From: SLRI01 sp964576715
Lineage (GTDB): Bacteria > Pseudomonadota > Alphaproteobacteria > Geminicoccales > Geminicoccaceae
DNA: 41,890 nucleotides
Assembly (NCBI GenBank): GCA_964576715.1
Contig: CAZNWE010000033.1
Coordinates: 1 to 41,890 of the forward strand
Direction of reading: 5' to 3'
Positions 23,813 to 32,338 of this stretch are shown here, one piece after another. Each line of letters starts with the position of its first letter. The stretch's first letter is position 1. The notes beneath the pieces are model-generated. The model had not been told where the DNA came from and ran no database searches. It saw only the letters and a list, made by a program, of their open reading frames with translations. The position numbers and the translations under genes were made by a program.

Positions 23813-25066
23813 TCAGCTGGCGGTCGCCCCGTCGCTTTCGGCGGCGGTGACGGTGAAGCCGGCCCCGGCCAACGCCCGGGTGATGAGGGCCGCGTGCGCG
23901 GCGTCACGGGTCTCGATCACGAAATCCACGATGGCATCCCTGACCGAGCCCCGCGAGAACGCGCGTTTGTGCGTCACCTCAACGACATTGCCGTGGGCGT
24001 CGGCGATCAAGCGGGCGAGCCGTGCGAGGCTGCCGGGGCTGTCCGGCACGGCAACGGCCAAGCGAACGAGCCGCTCGCTGCGCACGAGGCCGCGCATGAT
24101 GACGGCACTCAACAGGCGGCTGTCGATATTGCCGCCGCAGAGCAGCAGTGCCACGCGACGCCCGGCAAAGCGTTCGGGATGCGCCAGCACGGCGGCGAGG
24201 CCCGCCGCACCGGCGCCTTCCGCCACCGTCTTCTCGATCTCCAAGAGCTGCAGGATCGCCCGCTCGAGATGCGGCTCTTCGACCAGGAGAATGTCCTGCA
24301 CCAGCCGCGCGATGATCGCCGTGGTCAGCCGTCCCGGCCGCTTGACCGCGATGCCGTCGGCGATGGTCCGCCCAGAGCCGGCTGGCGCGCTCCCCGGATA
24401 CCGAAGCGAATAGGCTGCCGGATACTCGGCCGATTGCACGCCGATGACCGCTGTATCCGGGCGCAGCGTCGCGAGTGCCGTCGCAATCCCCGAGATCAAA
24501 CCGCCGCCGCCGATCGGCACGACGACGGCATCGAGGGACGGGGCGTCGGCGGCGAGCTCGAGACCGATCGTGCCTTGGCCGGCGATGATCAGTGGATCGT
24601 CGAACGGATGAATGAACACCAGCCCGCGCTCGGCGGCGAGTGCCTGCGCATGTTCGGCCGCCTCGTCGACGCTCTGCCCGAAGAGCCGCACCTCGGCACC
24701 GAGCTGCTCGGTGTTGTGGATCTTGGTGAAGGGTGTGCTCTCCGGCATCACGATCATGGCGCGAATGCCGAGCCGACGGCTGTGATAGGCGACGCCCTGC
24801 GCGTGATTGCCGGCCGACATGGCGATGACACCGCGTTGTCGCTCCGCCGTCGTCAGGCTCGCAAGCTTGTTAAGAGCCCCGCGCTCCTTGAACGATCCGG
24901 TATATTGCCGGTTCTCGAATTTCAACCAGAGCTCGGCACCAGTAATCTCGGAGAGCGTGCGCGAGTGGCGCAGCGGTGTATGCAGGATTTGCCCGGTGAT
25001 GGTGGTCGCTGCGGCCTCGATGCCAGCAAGGTCGACGGCCGAAAGTGCCGACGTGGGCGTGCTCAC
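23813..25066 (-). CDS. ilvA: Threonine ammonia-lyase with ACT domain
   Basis: It deaminates threonine to 2-oxobutanoate using pyridoxal phosphate, for isoleucine synthesis or threonine catabolism. The cofactor Lys60 is in YTGSFKERGALNK, the substrate loop is SAGNHAQGVAYH, and the phosphate-binding glycine loop is VVPIGGGGLISG. CGGNIDSRLL follows. A single C-terminal ACT domain (about residues 335-410, RLVRLAVAVPDSPGSLARLARLIADAHGNVVEVTHKR) is the kind of module that binds amino-acid effectors. The length of 417 aa fits the medium, single-ACT form. The gene ends 1 bp from the argC stop region's neighbour and is probably co-transcribed with argC upstream. Confidence 0.94.
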   Translation of the reverse strand: MSTPTSALSAVDLAGIEAAATTITGQILHTPLRHSRTLSEITGAELWLKFENRQYTGSFKERGALNKLASLTTAERQRGVIAMSAGNHAQGVAYHSRRLGIRAMIVMPESTPFTKIHNTEQLGAEVRLFGQSVDEAAEHAQALAAERGLVFIHPFDDPLIIAGQGTIGLELAADAPSLDAVVVPIGGGGLISGIATALATLRPDTAVIGVQSAEYPAAYSLRYPGSAPAGSGRTIADGIAVKRPGRLTTAIIARLVQDILLVEEPHLERAILQLLEIEKTVAEGAGAAGLAAVLAHPERFAGRRVALLLCGGNIDSRLLSAVIMRGLVRSERLVRLAVAVPDSPGSLARLARLIADAHGNVVEVTHKRAFSRGSVRDAIVDFVIETRDAAHAALITRALAGAGFTVTAAESDGATAS

Positions 25067-25067
25067 C

Positions 25068-26108
25068 TCAGGGGAACAGCGGCGCGAGCGCGAGGCCGGT
25101 CGCCTCCGGCAACGCGAACATCAGGTTCATGTTCTGGATCGCCTGCCCCGAAGCACCCTTGACCAGGTTGTCGATGACACTGAGCATGATGACTTCGCCG
25201 GCGATGCGGCCCGGGTGCAGGGCGATCAGGCAGAGATTGCTGCCCCGGACATGTCGGGTGGCGGGCAGGGACTGCGGTGGCAGGACCTTGACGAAGGGAG
25301 CATCCGCATAGGCTCGCTCCAGCTGTCGCTGCAGATCGTCGACGCCGACCCCGGCCGTTTGCCTAGCGTAGATGGTGGCCAGAATACCGCGGTTCATCGG
25401 CACTAGATGCGGGGTGAAAGTGACGCGCATCGGTGCCTGGCTGAAGTCCGAGAGGCATTGCTCGATCTCCGGCGTGTGGCGATGGGTGGCAATTGCGTAG
25501 GCGTGCAAGCCCTCGCTCACCTCGGCAAAGAGGTTGGCCTCCTTGGCCGCCCGCCCGGCTCCGCTGACGCCCGACTTGGCATCGATGATGATCCCCTGCT
25601 CCTCGATCAAGCCGCCCTGCAGAAGGGGGATCAGCGGCAGCTCCGCGGTCGTGGTGTAGCAGCCGGGGTTGGCGACGAGCCCGGCCCGTGCCACCGCCTC
25701 GGCATAGTGCTCGCTCAGGCCGTAGACCGCCGATGCCTGGAGGTCGGAAGCCTCGTGCGGCTTGCCATAGGTGGCGGCATAGAGGGCGAGGTCCCGCAGC
25801 CGGAAATCGGCGGACAGGTCGACGACCCGGACGCTGCTCGGCAGGCTCTTCACGACGGCCTGCGTGAGCCCGTGCGGCAGGCAGCAGAAGACAAGATCCA
25901 CGCCACCTAGATCGACAGTCTCCAGCTTTTCGAGCACCGGCAGGTTCAGATGCGCGAGGTGCGGGAACAATGCACCCACCGACTGCCCGGCATTGCGATC
26001 GGCGGTCAACCAGCGGATTTCGGCGGCAGGGTGGCCGACGAGCAGGCGCAGCAGCTCGGCTCCCGTATAGCCGCTCGCCCCCAGCACACCGAGCCTCACT
26101 CGTTCCAT
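25068..26108 (-). CDS. argC: N-acetyl-gamma-glutamyl-phosphate reductase
   Basis: ArgC reduces N-acetylglutamyl phosphate to the semialdehyde with NADPH, the third step of arginine synthesis. The nucleotide-binding start is RLGVLGASGYTGAELLRLL. The catalytic Cys150 is in ANPGCYTTT. Further signatures are CCLPHG, VVDLSADFRLRD, DAKSGVSGAGR, HRHTPEIEQ, TFTPHLVPMNRGI and the C-terminal NLVKGASGQAIQNMN. The length of 346 aa is normal for the long bacterial form. The ATG at 26108 is preferred over the GTG at 26120. It is divergent from purD across a 135-bp gap and directly upstream of ilvA (1-bp spacing). Confidence 0.96.
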   Translation of the reverse strand: MERVRLGVLGASGYTGAELLRLLVGHPAAEIRWLTADRNAGQSVGALFPHLAHLNLPVLEKLETVDLGGVDLVFCCLPHGLTQAVVKSLPSSVRVVDLSADFRLRDLALYAATYGKPHEASDLQASAVYGLSEHYAEAVARAGLVANPGCYTTTAELPLIPLLQGGLIEEQGIIIDAKSGVSGAGRAAKEANLFAEVSEGLHAYAIATHRHTPEIEQCLSDFSQAPMRVTFTPHLVPMNRGILATIYARQTAGVGVDDLQRQLERAYADAPFVKVLPPQSLPATRHVRGSNLCLIALHPGRIAGEVIMLSVIDNLVKGASGQAIQNMNLMFALPEATGLALAPLFP

Positions 26109-26243
26109 CTCGCCCACCACCCGCTCACGGCTGCCGCCCCTCGATTTCCTGATCGAATGGGTCTATCGGAAGCGTGGTCGGTCCGGCAAGGTCCGGCAGT
26201 GGCCCGTGCCATCAGCGGAACGGCGATCCAGGGCACTTGATCG

Positions 26244-27515
26244 ATGCGTTTTCTCGTGATCGGCGGCGGCGGACGGGAGCACAGCTTGTGCTGGGCGCTC
26301 CAGGCCTCGCCACTCGCCACCGGAGTCATTTGCGCGCCCGGCAACGATGGCATCGCGCTCGACACCGAATGCGTGCCCGTCGCCGTCGATGACCTCGCCG
26401 GCATGGTTGAGCTTGCCCGCGTTCGGGCGGTCGATGTCGTCGTCGTCGGACCAGAGCTGCCGCTCGTTCTCGGGCTCGTCGATCGACTCGAGGCAGCCGG
26501 CATCAGGGCCTTCGGCCCGACCGCCGCCGCCGCCCGGCTCGAGGGTTCCAAGAGCTTCATGAAGGCATTCTGCGCCCGTCACGACATCCCGACCGCTCCC
26601 TGTCGGGTGTTCGAGAAGGCCGAGATCGACGCGGCGCTCGCTTATGTCAGTGCCAGCGAGCTGCCGGTCGTCATCAAGGCCGACGGCCTCGCTGCCGGCA
26701 AGGGTGTGGTCGTCGCCGAGACGCGCGAGGCGGCACGCCAAGCCGTCGAGGCGGCGTTCGCCGGTGCTTTCGGCGCGGCCGGGGCGACCCTCGTGATCGA
26801 AGAATTCATGGCGGGCGAGGAGGCCAGCCTGTTCGCCATCTGCGACGGCAAGACCGCGCTCGAGATCGGCACCGCCCAGGATCACAAGCGTGCCTTCGAC
26901 GGCGATCGGGGGCCCAATACCGGTGGGATGGGCGCCTACTCGCCGGCCCCGGCCTTGACTCCCGAGCTGATCGACGAGGTCATGGCGCGCATTGTCCGCC
27001 CGACCATCGCCGGTCTCGCCGCCGAAGGCGTCCCCTACCGGGGCTGCCTCTATGCCGGGCTGATGCTGACCGCCGACGGCCCGAGGCTCGTCGAATACAA
27101 TGTCCGCTTTGGCGACCCGGAATGCCAAGTCGTGCTGCCGCGGCTGATGACCGACCTCGGTCAGCTGATCGTCGGCGCCGTCGATGGCGTGCTCGACCGG
27201 ATGAGCCTGCGCTGGCACCCCGAGCATACGCTTGCCGTTGTCATGGCGACCCGGGGCTATCCCGGCACCTCGGCGACGGGCTCGGTCATCAAGGGCCTTG
27301 ACGAGCTCCACGATGTCCCGGGGCTCCTCGTCTTTCACGCCGCGACCAGAAAGGTCGGTGATGCGTGGCAGGCGCATGGCGGGCGCGTCCTGGCAGTCAC
27401 CGGGCGCGGACCGACGCTGCAGGTCGCCCGACAACGGGCCTACGGCGCCATCAAGCGGATCGACTGGCCGGACGGCTTCTATCGCCACGACATCGGCTGG
27501 CGCGCGCTGAGGTGA
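26244..27515 (+). CDS. purD: Phosphoribosylamine-glycine ligase
   Basis: PurD (GAR synthetase) joins glycine to phosphoribosylamine with ATP, step two of purine synthesis. It is an ATP-grasp enzyme. The N-terminus MRFLVIGGGGREHSLCW is typical. ATP-grasp elements are VIKADGLAAGKGVVVA, VIEEFMAGEEASLF and the metal-binding EYNVRFGDPECQ. The signature AQDHKRAFDGDRGPNTGGMGAYSP is also present in the central part. The length of 423 aa is normal. The stop overlaps the tsaC GTG start (GTGA), so the two are translationally coupled. Confidence 0.97.
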   Translation: MRFLVIGGGGREHSLCWALQASPLATGVICAPGNDGIALDTECVPVAVDDLAGMVELARVRAVDVVVVGPELPLVLGLVDRLEAAGIRAFGPTAAAARLEGSKSFMKAFCARHDIPTAPCRVFEKAEIDAALAYVSASELPVVIKADGLAAGKGVVVAETREAARQAVEAAFAGAFGAAGATLVIEEFMAGEEASLFAICDGKTALEIGTAQDHKRAFDGDRGPNTGGMGAYSPAPALTPELIDEVMARIVRPTIAGLAAEGVPYRGCLYAGLMLTADGPRLVEYNVRFGDPECQVVLPRLMTDLGQLIVGAVDGVLDRMSLRWHPEHTLAVVMATRGYPGTSATGSVIKGLDELHDVPGLLVFHAATRKVGDAWQAHGGRVLAVTGRGPTLQVARQRAYGAIKRIDWPDGFYRHDIGWRALR

Positions 27516-28471
27516 TCACCCGCCGGCTCAGGGCGAACGCCGAGGGTGTGGCCGAAGCTGCGGCAGCCCTGCGCGAGGGTCGGCTCGTCGCCTTTCCGAC
27601 GGAGACGGTCTACGGGCTTGGGGCGCTCGCCACCGACCGCGAGGCGATTGCGCGACTGTTCGCGGCCAAGGGCCGCCCGGCGCACAACCCGCTCATTCTG
27701 CACGTCGCCGAGCCCGCCGCGGCCGCGGCGTTTGCGCTGCTCGATGCGCGCGCCGAACGACTTGTCGCCGCCTTGTGGCCCGGCCCGCTGACCCTCGTTC
27801 TGCCGCTGCAACGCCACGCCGGCATCGCCCCCGCAGCGACGGCTGGTTTGGCAACCGTGGCGGTGCGCCTGCCTTGCCATGCCACGGCGCAGGCGCTCCT
27901 GCGGCTGGTCGGCGGCCCGGTGGCGGCACCGAGCGCCAACCGCTCGGGTCGGGTCAGCCCGACCACGGCGGCGCACGTGCTGGCCGATCTCGACGGGCTG
28001 ATCGACCTGGTGCTCGACGGTGGTGCTGTCATGATCGGCATCGAAAGCACAGTGATCGATCTCAGCCGCCCGGGGAGCGCACGGCTGCTCCGGCCGGGCG
28101 GCACCAAGCGGGAAGTCATCGAGGGGCTGATCGGCCCGCTTGCCGACGTCGAGACCACCACCGACGAACCCTTGCGCTCCCCCGGCCTCCTTAGCCGGCA
28201 TTACGCGCCGACGACGCCGCTCAGGCTCGACGCGCTCGAGGTCGAAACCGACGAGGCGCTGCTCGCTTTCGGCCCCGAGCCGCTGCCGGGTGCAGCGACG
28301 ATGCTGAACCTCAGCCCGACCGGCGATCTCGCCGAGGCGGCCCACAATCTGTACGCGATGCTGCGCGCCCTCGATGCCAAGGGAGCCAGGCGCATCGCCG
28401 TCATGCGCCTGCCCGAGACCGGGCTCGGCGAGGCGCTGGTCGATCGTCTGCGCCGTGCTGCCGCAGCCTAG
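27512..28471 (+). CDS. tsaC: Threonylcarbamoyl-AMP synthase, Sua5-type
   Basis: It makes threonylcarbamoyl-AMP from threonine, bicarbonate and ATP, the first step of the universal t6A modification of tRNAs reading ANN codons. The YrdC/Sua5 domain is clear: RLVAFPTETVYGLGA, IFAAKGRP-like RLFAAKGRPAHNPLI, WPGPLTLVL, AVRLPCHATA, APSANRSGRVSPTTA, and GIESTVIDLS. After a linker the C-terminal Sua5 domain (about residues 220-319, SPGLLSRHYAPTTPL onward) is present. The length of 319 aa therefore marks the long Sua5 form and not the short TsaC form. The start is GTG 27512 overlapping the purD stop. Its TAG overlaps the stop of the acyl-CoA ligase on the other strand (CTAG). Confidence 0.93.
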   Translation: MITRRLRANAEGVAEAAAALREGRLVAFPTETVYGLGALATDREAIARLFAAKGRPAHNPLILHVAEPAAAAAFALLDARAERLVAALWPGPLTLVLPLQRHAGIAPAATAGLATVAVRLPCHATAQALLRLVGGPVAAPSANRSGRVSPTTAAHVLADLDGLIDLVLDGGAVMIGIESTVIDLSRPGSARLLRPGGTKREVIEGLIGPLADVETTTDEPLRSPGLLSRHYAPTTPLRLDALEVETDEALLAFGPEPLPGAATMLNLSPTGDLAEAAHNLYAMLRALDAKGARRIAVMRLPETGLGEALVDRLRRAAAA

Positions 28472-30258
28472 TGTCCCGCGGTGTAGAGACTCTCGAGCAG
28501 TGCGCCGTGCCGGTCGGTGATCATCGGTCGGCGCAGCTTAAGGGTCGGGGTCATGAGGCCGTTGTCGACCGTGAAGGGCTCGGTCATGATCTCGAATTTG
28601 CGGATTCGCTCGATCGGGGAGAGGTTGGCGTTGGCGCGCTTGACCGCTTCGCCGATTCGCTGCCGAAAGCCCTGGTCCCTGGCGAGTTCGTCAGCCTGCT
28701 TGCCGGTCTCGCGCGCGTAGGCTTTGGCGGCATCGGCATCGGGCGAGATCAGGGCCACCAGATAGGGCTTCCTGTCGCCGTAGATGAAGGCCTGGCCGAT
28801 CTCGGGCTCCAGCAGGAGGACGCCTTCGACCCTCGCGGGCGACACGTTATCGCCACCGGAGTTGACGATGATGTCCTTCTTGCGATCGGTGATCTTGAGA
28901 TAGCCGTCCGGCTCGATGACGCCGATATCGCCGGTATGCAGCCAGCCATCGACGATCGTCCGGGCGGTTGTCTCCTCGTCCTGCCAATAGCCGCGCATGA
29001 CGTTGTCGCCGCGGACGACGATTTCGCCGTCCTCGGCGATCTTGATCTCGACGCCCTTGAAGGCCGGGCCCACGGTGTCGAGCCGGGCGCCGCCGGGCGG
29101 GTTGGCGCTGATCACCGGCGAGGCCTCGGTCTGGCCGTAGCCCTGGAGCACGGGCAGGCCCAAGGCCACGAAGAAGACCCCAACATCATAGTTCAACGGC
29201 GCGCCGCCCGAGACCATCGCCTTCAGATGGCCGCCGAAGCGCTCGTTGACCTTGGTGCGAACCAGCTTGTCGAGCAAACCGTCGATTGCCTGCTCGAACG
29301 GGTTCAGCCTGCCTTTCTGCTCGTAGCGCTTGGTGCCGAGCCGCAGGGCCAGTTCGAACAGCTTCTGCTTGATCCCGCCCTGGCGATGCACCCCACTCAA
29401 TATCCTTTGCCGCAGCACCTCGTAGAGCCGGGGAACGCAGGTCAGAATTGTAGGCTTGGCCTCGACGAGGTTGGTCGAGAGGTGCTCAACCCCCTCGGCA
29501 TAATAGATCTCGGCACCGATCGAGATCGGGAAGAACTGCCCGGCCGTGTGCTCATAGCTGTGTGACAGCGGCAGGAACGAGAGGAACCGCTCGCGATTGC
29601 CGAGGCCGATCTTCTTGACGAGCTCGTAGGCGCCCTCGAGATTGCACATGATGTTGCGGTGCGACAGCATCACGCCCTTGGGGGTGCCGCCGGTACCCGA
29701 GGTGTAGATGAAACAGGCGATGTCGTCCGGCTTGATCGTTGGCGCGAGGTCGAGCGCCGGCGAGCGGTCGCCCAGCGCCAGCGCATCGCTCCAGGCCACG
29801 GCGGTGACCGGTAGCTCGCCGGTCCCTGCCAGCGGCTCGATGAACAGCAGCGTCTTGACGCCGGGCGCCTGCTTGATCGCTGGGATCAGCCGTTTCGCCA
29901 GATTGCTGCCGGAGCAGATCACCATCCTGGCTTCGGAATGATTGAGGATGAAGGCGTGATCACGCTCGGTGTTCGTGGTGTAGGCTGGTACCGTGATACC
30001 ACCGGCCCCGAGCACCGCGAGGTCGGCGACACACCACTCGGGGCGGTTCTCGGAGACGAGCACCACCCGGTCGCCCGGCTCGAGCCCGAGTTGGCGCAAA
30101 GCTCGCGACAATCGCGCCGCCTCGGCCGCCACCCGCCGCCAGGACCAGGGCCGATAAACGCTGTCCACCTTGTGCCAAAGAAACGGGTTGCCGCCCTCGC
30201 GCTGTGCATGGTTCTGGAACATCGCGAGCAGGTTCGTGTCGAAAGCTACGTCCGCCAT
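28468..30258 (-). CDS. Long-chain fatty acid-CoA ligase, AMP-forming
   Basis: It activates fatty acids via an acyl-adenylate to acyl-CoA, for beta-oxidation or lipid recycling. The protein is an ANL-superfamily enzyme: the P-loop-like CFIYTSGTGGTPKGVMLSH, LPLSHSYEHTAGQ, VSGGAPLNYDVGVFF, LQGYGQTEASPVIS, the hinge region GWLHTGDIGVIEPDGYLKITDRKKDIIV and the C-terminal Lys region PTLKLRRP. The length of 596 aa matches the FadD15/Faa-like group. The start at ATG 30258 follows AAGAGGAG; the open frame upstream is not family-like. It is monocistronic by context and convergent with tsaC. Confidence 0.93.
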   Translation of the reverse strand: MADVAFDTNLLAMFQNHAQREGGNPFLWHKVDSVYRPWSWRRVAAEAARLSRALRQLGLEPGDRVVLVSENRPEWCVADLAVLGAGGITVPAYTTNTERDHAFILNHSEARMVICSGSNLAKRLIPAIKQAPGVKTLLFIEPLAGTGELPVTAVAWSDALALGDRSPALDLAPTIKPDDIACFIYTSGTGGTPKGVMLSHRNIMCNLEGAYELVKKIGLGNRERFLSFLPLSHSYEHTAGQFFPISIGAEIYYAEGVEHLSTNLVEAKPTILTCVPRLYEVLRQRILSGVHRQGGIKQKLFELALRLGTKRYEQKGRLNPFEQAIDGLLDKLVRTKVNERFGGHLKAMVSGGAPLNYDVGVFFVALGLPVLQGYGQTEASPVISANPPGGARLDTVGPAFKGVEIKIAEDGEIVVRGDNVMRGYWQDEETTARTIVDGWLHTGDIGVIEPDGYLKITDRKKDIIVNSGGDNVSPARVEGVLLLEPEIGQAFIYGDRKPYLVALISPDADAAKAYARETGKQADELARDQGFRQRIGEAVKRANANLSPIERIRKFEIMTEPFTVDNGLMTPTLKLRRPMITDRHGALLESLYTAGH

Positions 30259-30393
30259 GGCTCCTCTTGATCGGCTCCGAGTCGGCGGACGCGCTCCAAG
30301 GGTGCAACGCTGTTGATCGCCTCCTCCTTCGCTTTTTCGTCCGGCCCGCACGCGTCGTTTGTGCCCAGGGACGGGCGACCGCTGGACCTGCAT

Positions 30394-30418
30394 GTTTCAG
30401 GGCATATATCTCGCCTGT
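30394..30418 (+). promoter_or_regulatory. Weak candidate promoter of pepF-ubiB
   Basis: A TATATC-like -10 at about 30402-30408 lies some 35 bp before the pepF start, with TGGACC upstream at a near-standard distance. AT richness in this otherwise GC-rich gap is the main support. Low certainty. Confidence 0.25.
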
Positions 30419-30439
30419 CCAGTCCCGAAGGGAAGTTCG

Positions 30440-32338
30440 ATGACGAATGCAGCGCCGCTCCAAGGTTTCGTGGAGCCGGCACCATGGGTGGCGGGCCCAG
30501 CCGATGCGGCGCAGCGCTCGGCCGGTGCCGCGGCGCAGCGCGCCCCGACCTGGGACCTGTCGGATCTTTTTTCCGGGTTCGACGACCCGGCGATCGAGAC
30601 CACGCTCGCGGCTGCCGCTGCCGAGGCCGAAGCGATCGCCAACGAGTTCGCGGGCACCCTGGCCGAGCGCAGCGGCGATGACCTTGCACTGATGCTCGGC
30701 CGCTATGAGGCGCTGCAGGAATCACTCGGCCGGGTCCACGCCTTCGCCTCGCTGAGCCACGCCGCAAATCGCGACGACCCGAAGATCGGCCGCTTCGTGC
30801 AGGCCGTCCAGGAACGCGCCACGGCGATCAACACGCCCTTGCTGTTCGTCACGCTCGAGCTGAACCGCATCGACGACGCCGTGCTCGATGCCAAGATCGA
30901 GGCATCGAGCGCGCTCGCCAGGCTCAAGCCGTGGCTCGACAACGTTCGCGCCTTCAGGCCACACCAGCTTTCCGACGAGATCGAGAAGGTGCTGCACGAG
31001 CGGTCGGTCACCGGCCGTAGTGCCTGGGTGCGCCTGTTCGACGAGACCATGTCGGCTCTTCGCTTTCCGTTCCGCGGCGAGAACCTCACCAGTGCGCAGG
31101 TCTTCGACAAGCTGTCGGCCAAGGATCGGGCGGTGCGGCGCGACGCCGCGACGGCGATCAGCGAGGTCCTGGCCGACAACATCCGGCTGTGCGCGCGAAT
31201 CACCAACACCATCGTCAAGGACAAAGCGATCGAGGACGGCTGGCGCAAGTTTGCCAAGCCGATTTCGTCGCGCAATCTGGCCAACCAGGTCGAGGACGAG
31301 GTGGTCGATGCCCTGATCACCGCCGTCCGCGCCGCCTACCCGCGTCTCTCGCATCGCTATTATGGGCTCAAGGCCCGCTGGATGGGCCTCGAGAAACTCG
31401 AGTTCTGGGATCGCAACGCGCCGCTCCCCGAGGACAGCGATCAGCGACGCAATTGGGGCGACGCGACGATCGTGGTGCTCGACGCCTATCGCCGCTTTTC
31501 GCCCAGGCTTGCCGAGATGGCGGAGTGCTTCTTCGAGCGCAACTGGATCGATGCCGAGGTCCGACCGGGCAAGGACAGCGGTGCCTTTTGTCATCCCGTG
31601 GTGCCGAAGCTGCATCCCTACGTGCTGATGAACTTTCAGGGCAAGGCCCGCGACGTCATGACCCTGGCGCACGAGCTTGGGCATGGCGTCCACCAGCTCT
31701 TGGCGGCAAAGCAGGGGCTGCTGCTGTCCGGAACACCGCTGACGCTCGCCGAGACCGCCTCGGTGTTCGGCGAACAGCTCACCTTCCGCGCGCTTCTCGG
31801 GCAGGCCGAGTCCCCGGTCGAGCGCCGGGTTCTGTTGGCCAGCAAAGTCGAGGATATGCTCAACACGGTCGTCCGCCAGATTGCCTTTTGCGAGTTCGAG
31901 CGCCGCGTCCATGACGCGAGGCGGGAAGCCGAGCTGACCCCGGACGACCTCGGCGACATCTGGATCGACGTGCAGCAGGAAAGCCTGGGTCCGGCGTTCA
32001 GCTACCCGGACGAATACCGCACCTACTGGAGCTACATACCGCACTTCGTGCACGTGCCTTTCTATGTCTACGCCTACGCGTTCGGTGATTGTCTGGTGAA
32101 CGCGCTCTACAAGCGCTACGAGGAGGCGCCCGAGGGTTTCGAGCCACGCTATCTCGCCATGCTCGAGGCGGGTGGCACGCTCCGCCACAAGGAAATCCTG
32201 GCCCCGTTCGGCCTCGATGCGAGTGATCCGGCTTTCTGGGCCAGTGGCCTGGAGGTGCTGGAAGGCTATATCGATGAACTCGAGGTGGCATTGGATACTG
32301 GCGCACCGGCGCCCGCAGCCATGGGAGCACAGATTTGA
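30440..32338 (+). CDS. pepF: Oligoendopeptidase F, M3 family
   Basis: This is a cytosolic zinc metallopeptidase that degrades short peptides. The gluzincin motif HELGH is at residues 411-415 in TLAHELGHGVHQ, and the third zinc ligand Glu lies in TLAETASVFGEQ about 25 residues later. Late active-site blocks are YWSYIPHFVHVPFYVYAYAFG, with the His and Tyr residues typical of M3B peptidases. The length of 632 aa is normal for the PepF/M3 branch common in alphaproteobacteria. The ATG at 30440 has GAAGGGAAG just upstream. The TGA overlaps the TTG start of ubiB. Confidence 0.95.
   Translation: MTNAAPLQGFVEPAPWVAGPADAAQRSAGAAAQRAPTWDLSDLFSGFDDPAIETTLAAAAAEAEAIANEFAGTLAERSGDDLALMLGRYEALQESLGRVHAFASLSHAANRDDPKIGRFVQAVQERATAINTPLLFVTLELNRIDDAVLDAKIEASSALARLKPWLDNVRAFRPHQLSDEIEKVLHERSVTGRSAWVRLFDETMSALRFPFRGENLTSAQVFDKLSAKDRAVRRDAATAISEVLADNIRLCARITNTIVKDKAIEDGWRKFAKPISSRNLANQVEDEVVDALITAVRAAYPRLSHRYYGLKARWMGLEKLEFWDRNAPLPEDSDQRRNWGDATIVVLDAYRRFSPRLAEMAECFFERNWIDAEVRPGKDSGAFCHPVVPKLHPYVLMNFQGKARDVMTLAHELGHGVHQLLAAKQGLLLSGTPLTLAETASVFGEQLTFRALLGQAESPVERRVLLASKVEDMLNTVVRQIAFCEFERRVHDARREAELTPDDLGDIWIDVQQESLGPAFSYPDEYRTYWSYIPHFVHVPFYVYAYAFGDCLVNALYKRYEEAPEGFEPRYLAMLEAGGTLRHKEILAPFGLDASDPAFWASGLEVLEGYIDELEVALDTGAPAPAAMGAQI

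Noticed and set aside
24421..25162. Plus-strand frame opposite ilvA and argC as a separate gene
   Set aside because: Both minus-strand genes have full catalytic motifs; the plus frame is low-complexity Arg/Gly/Asp shadow.
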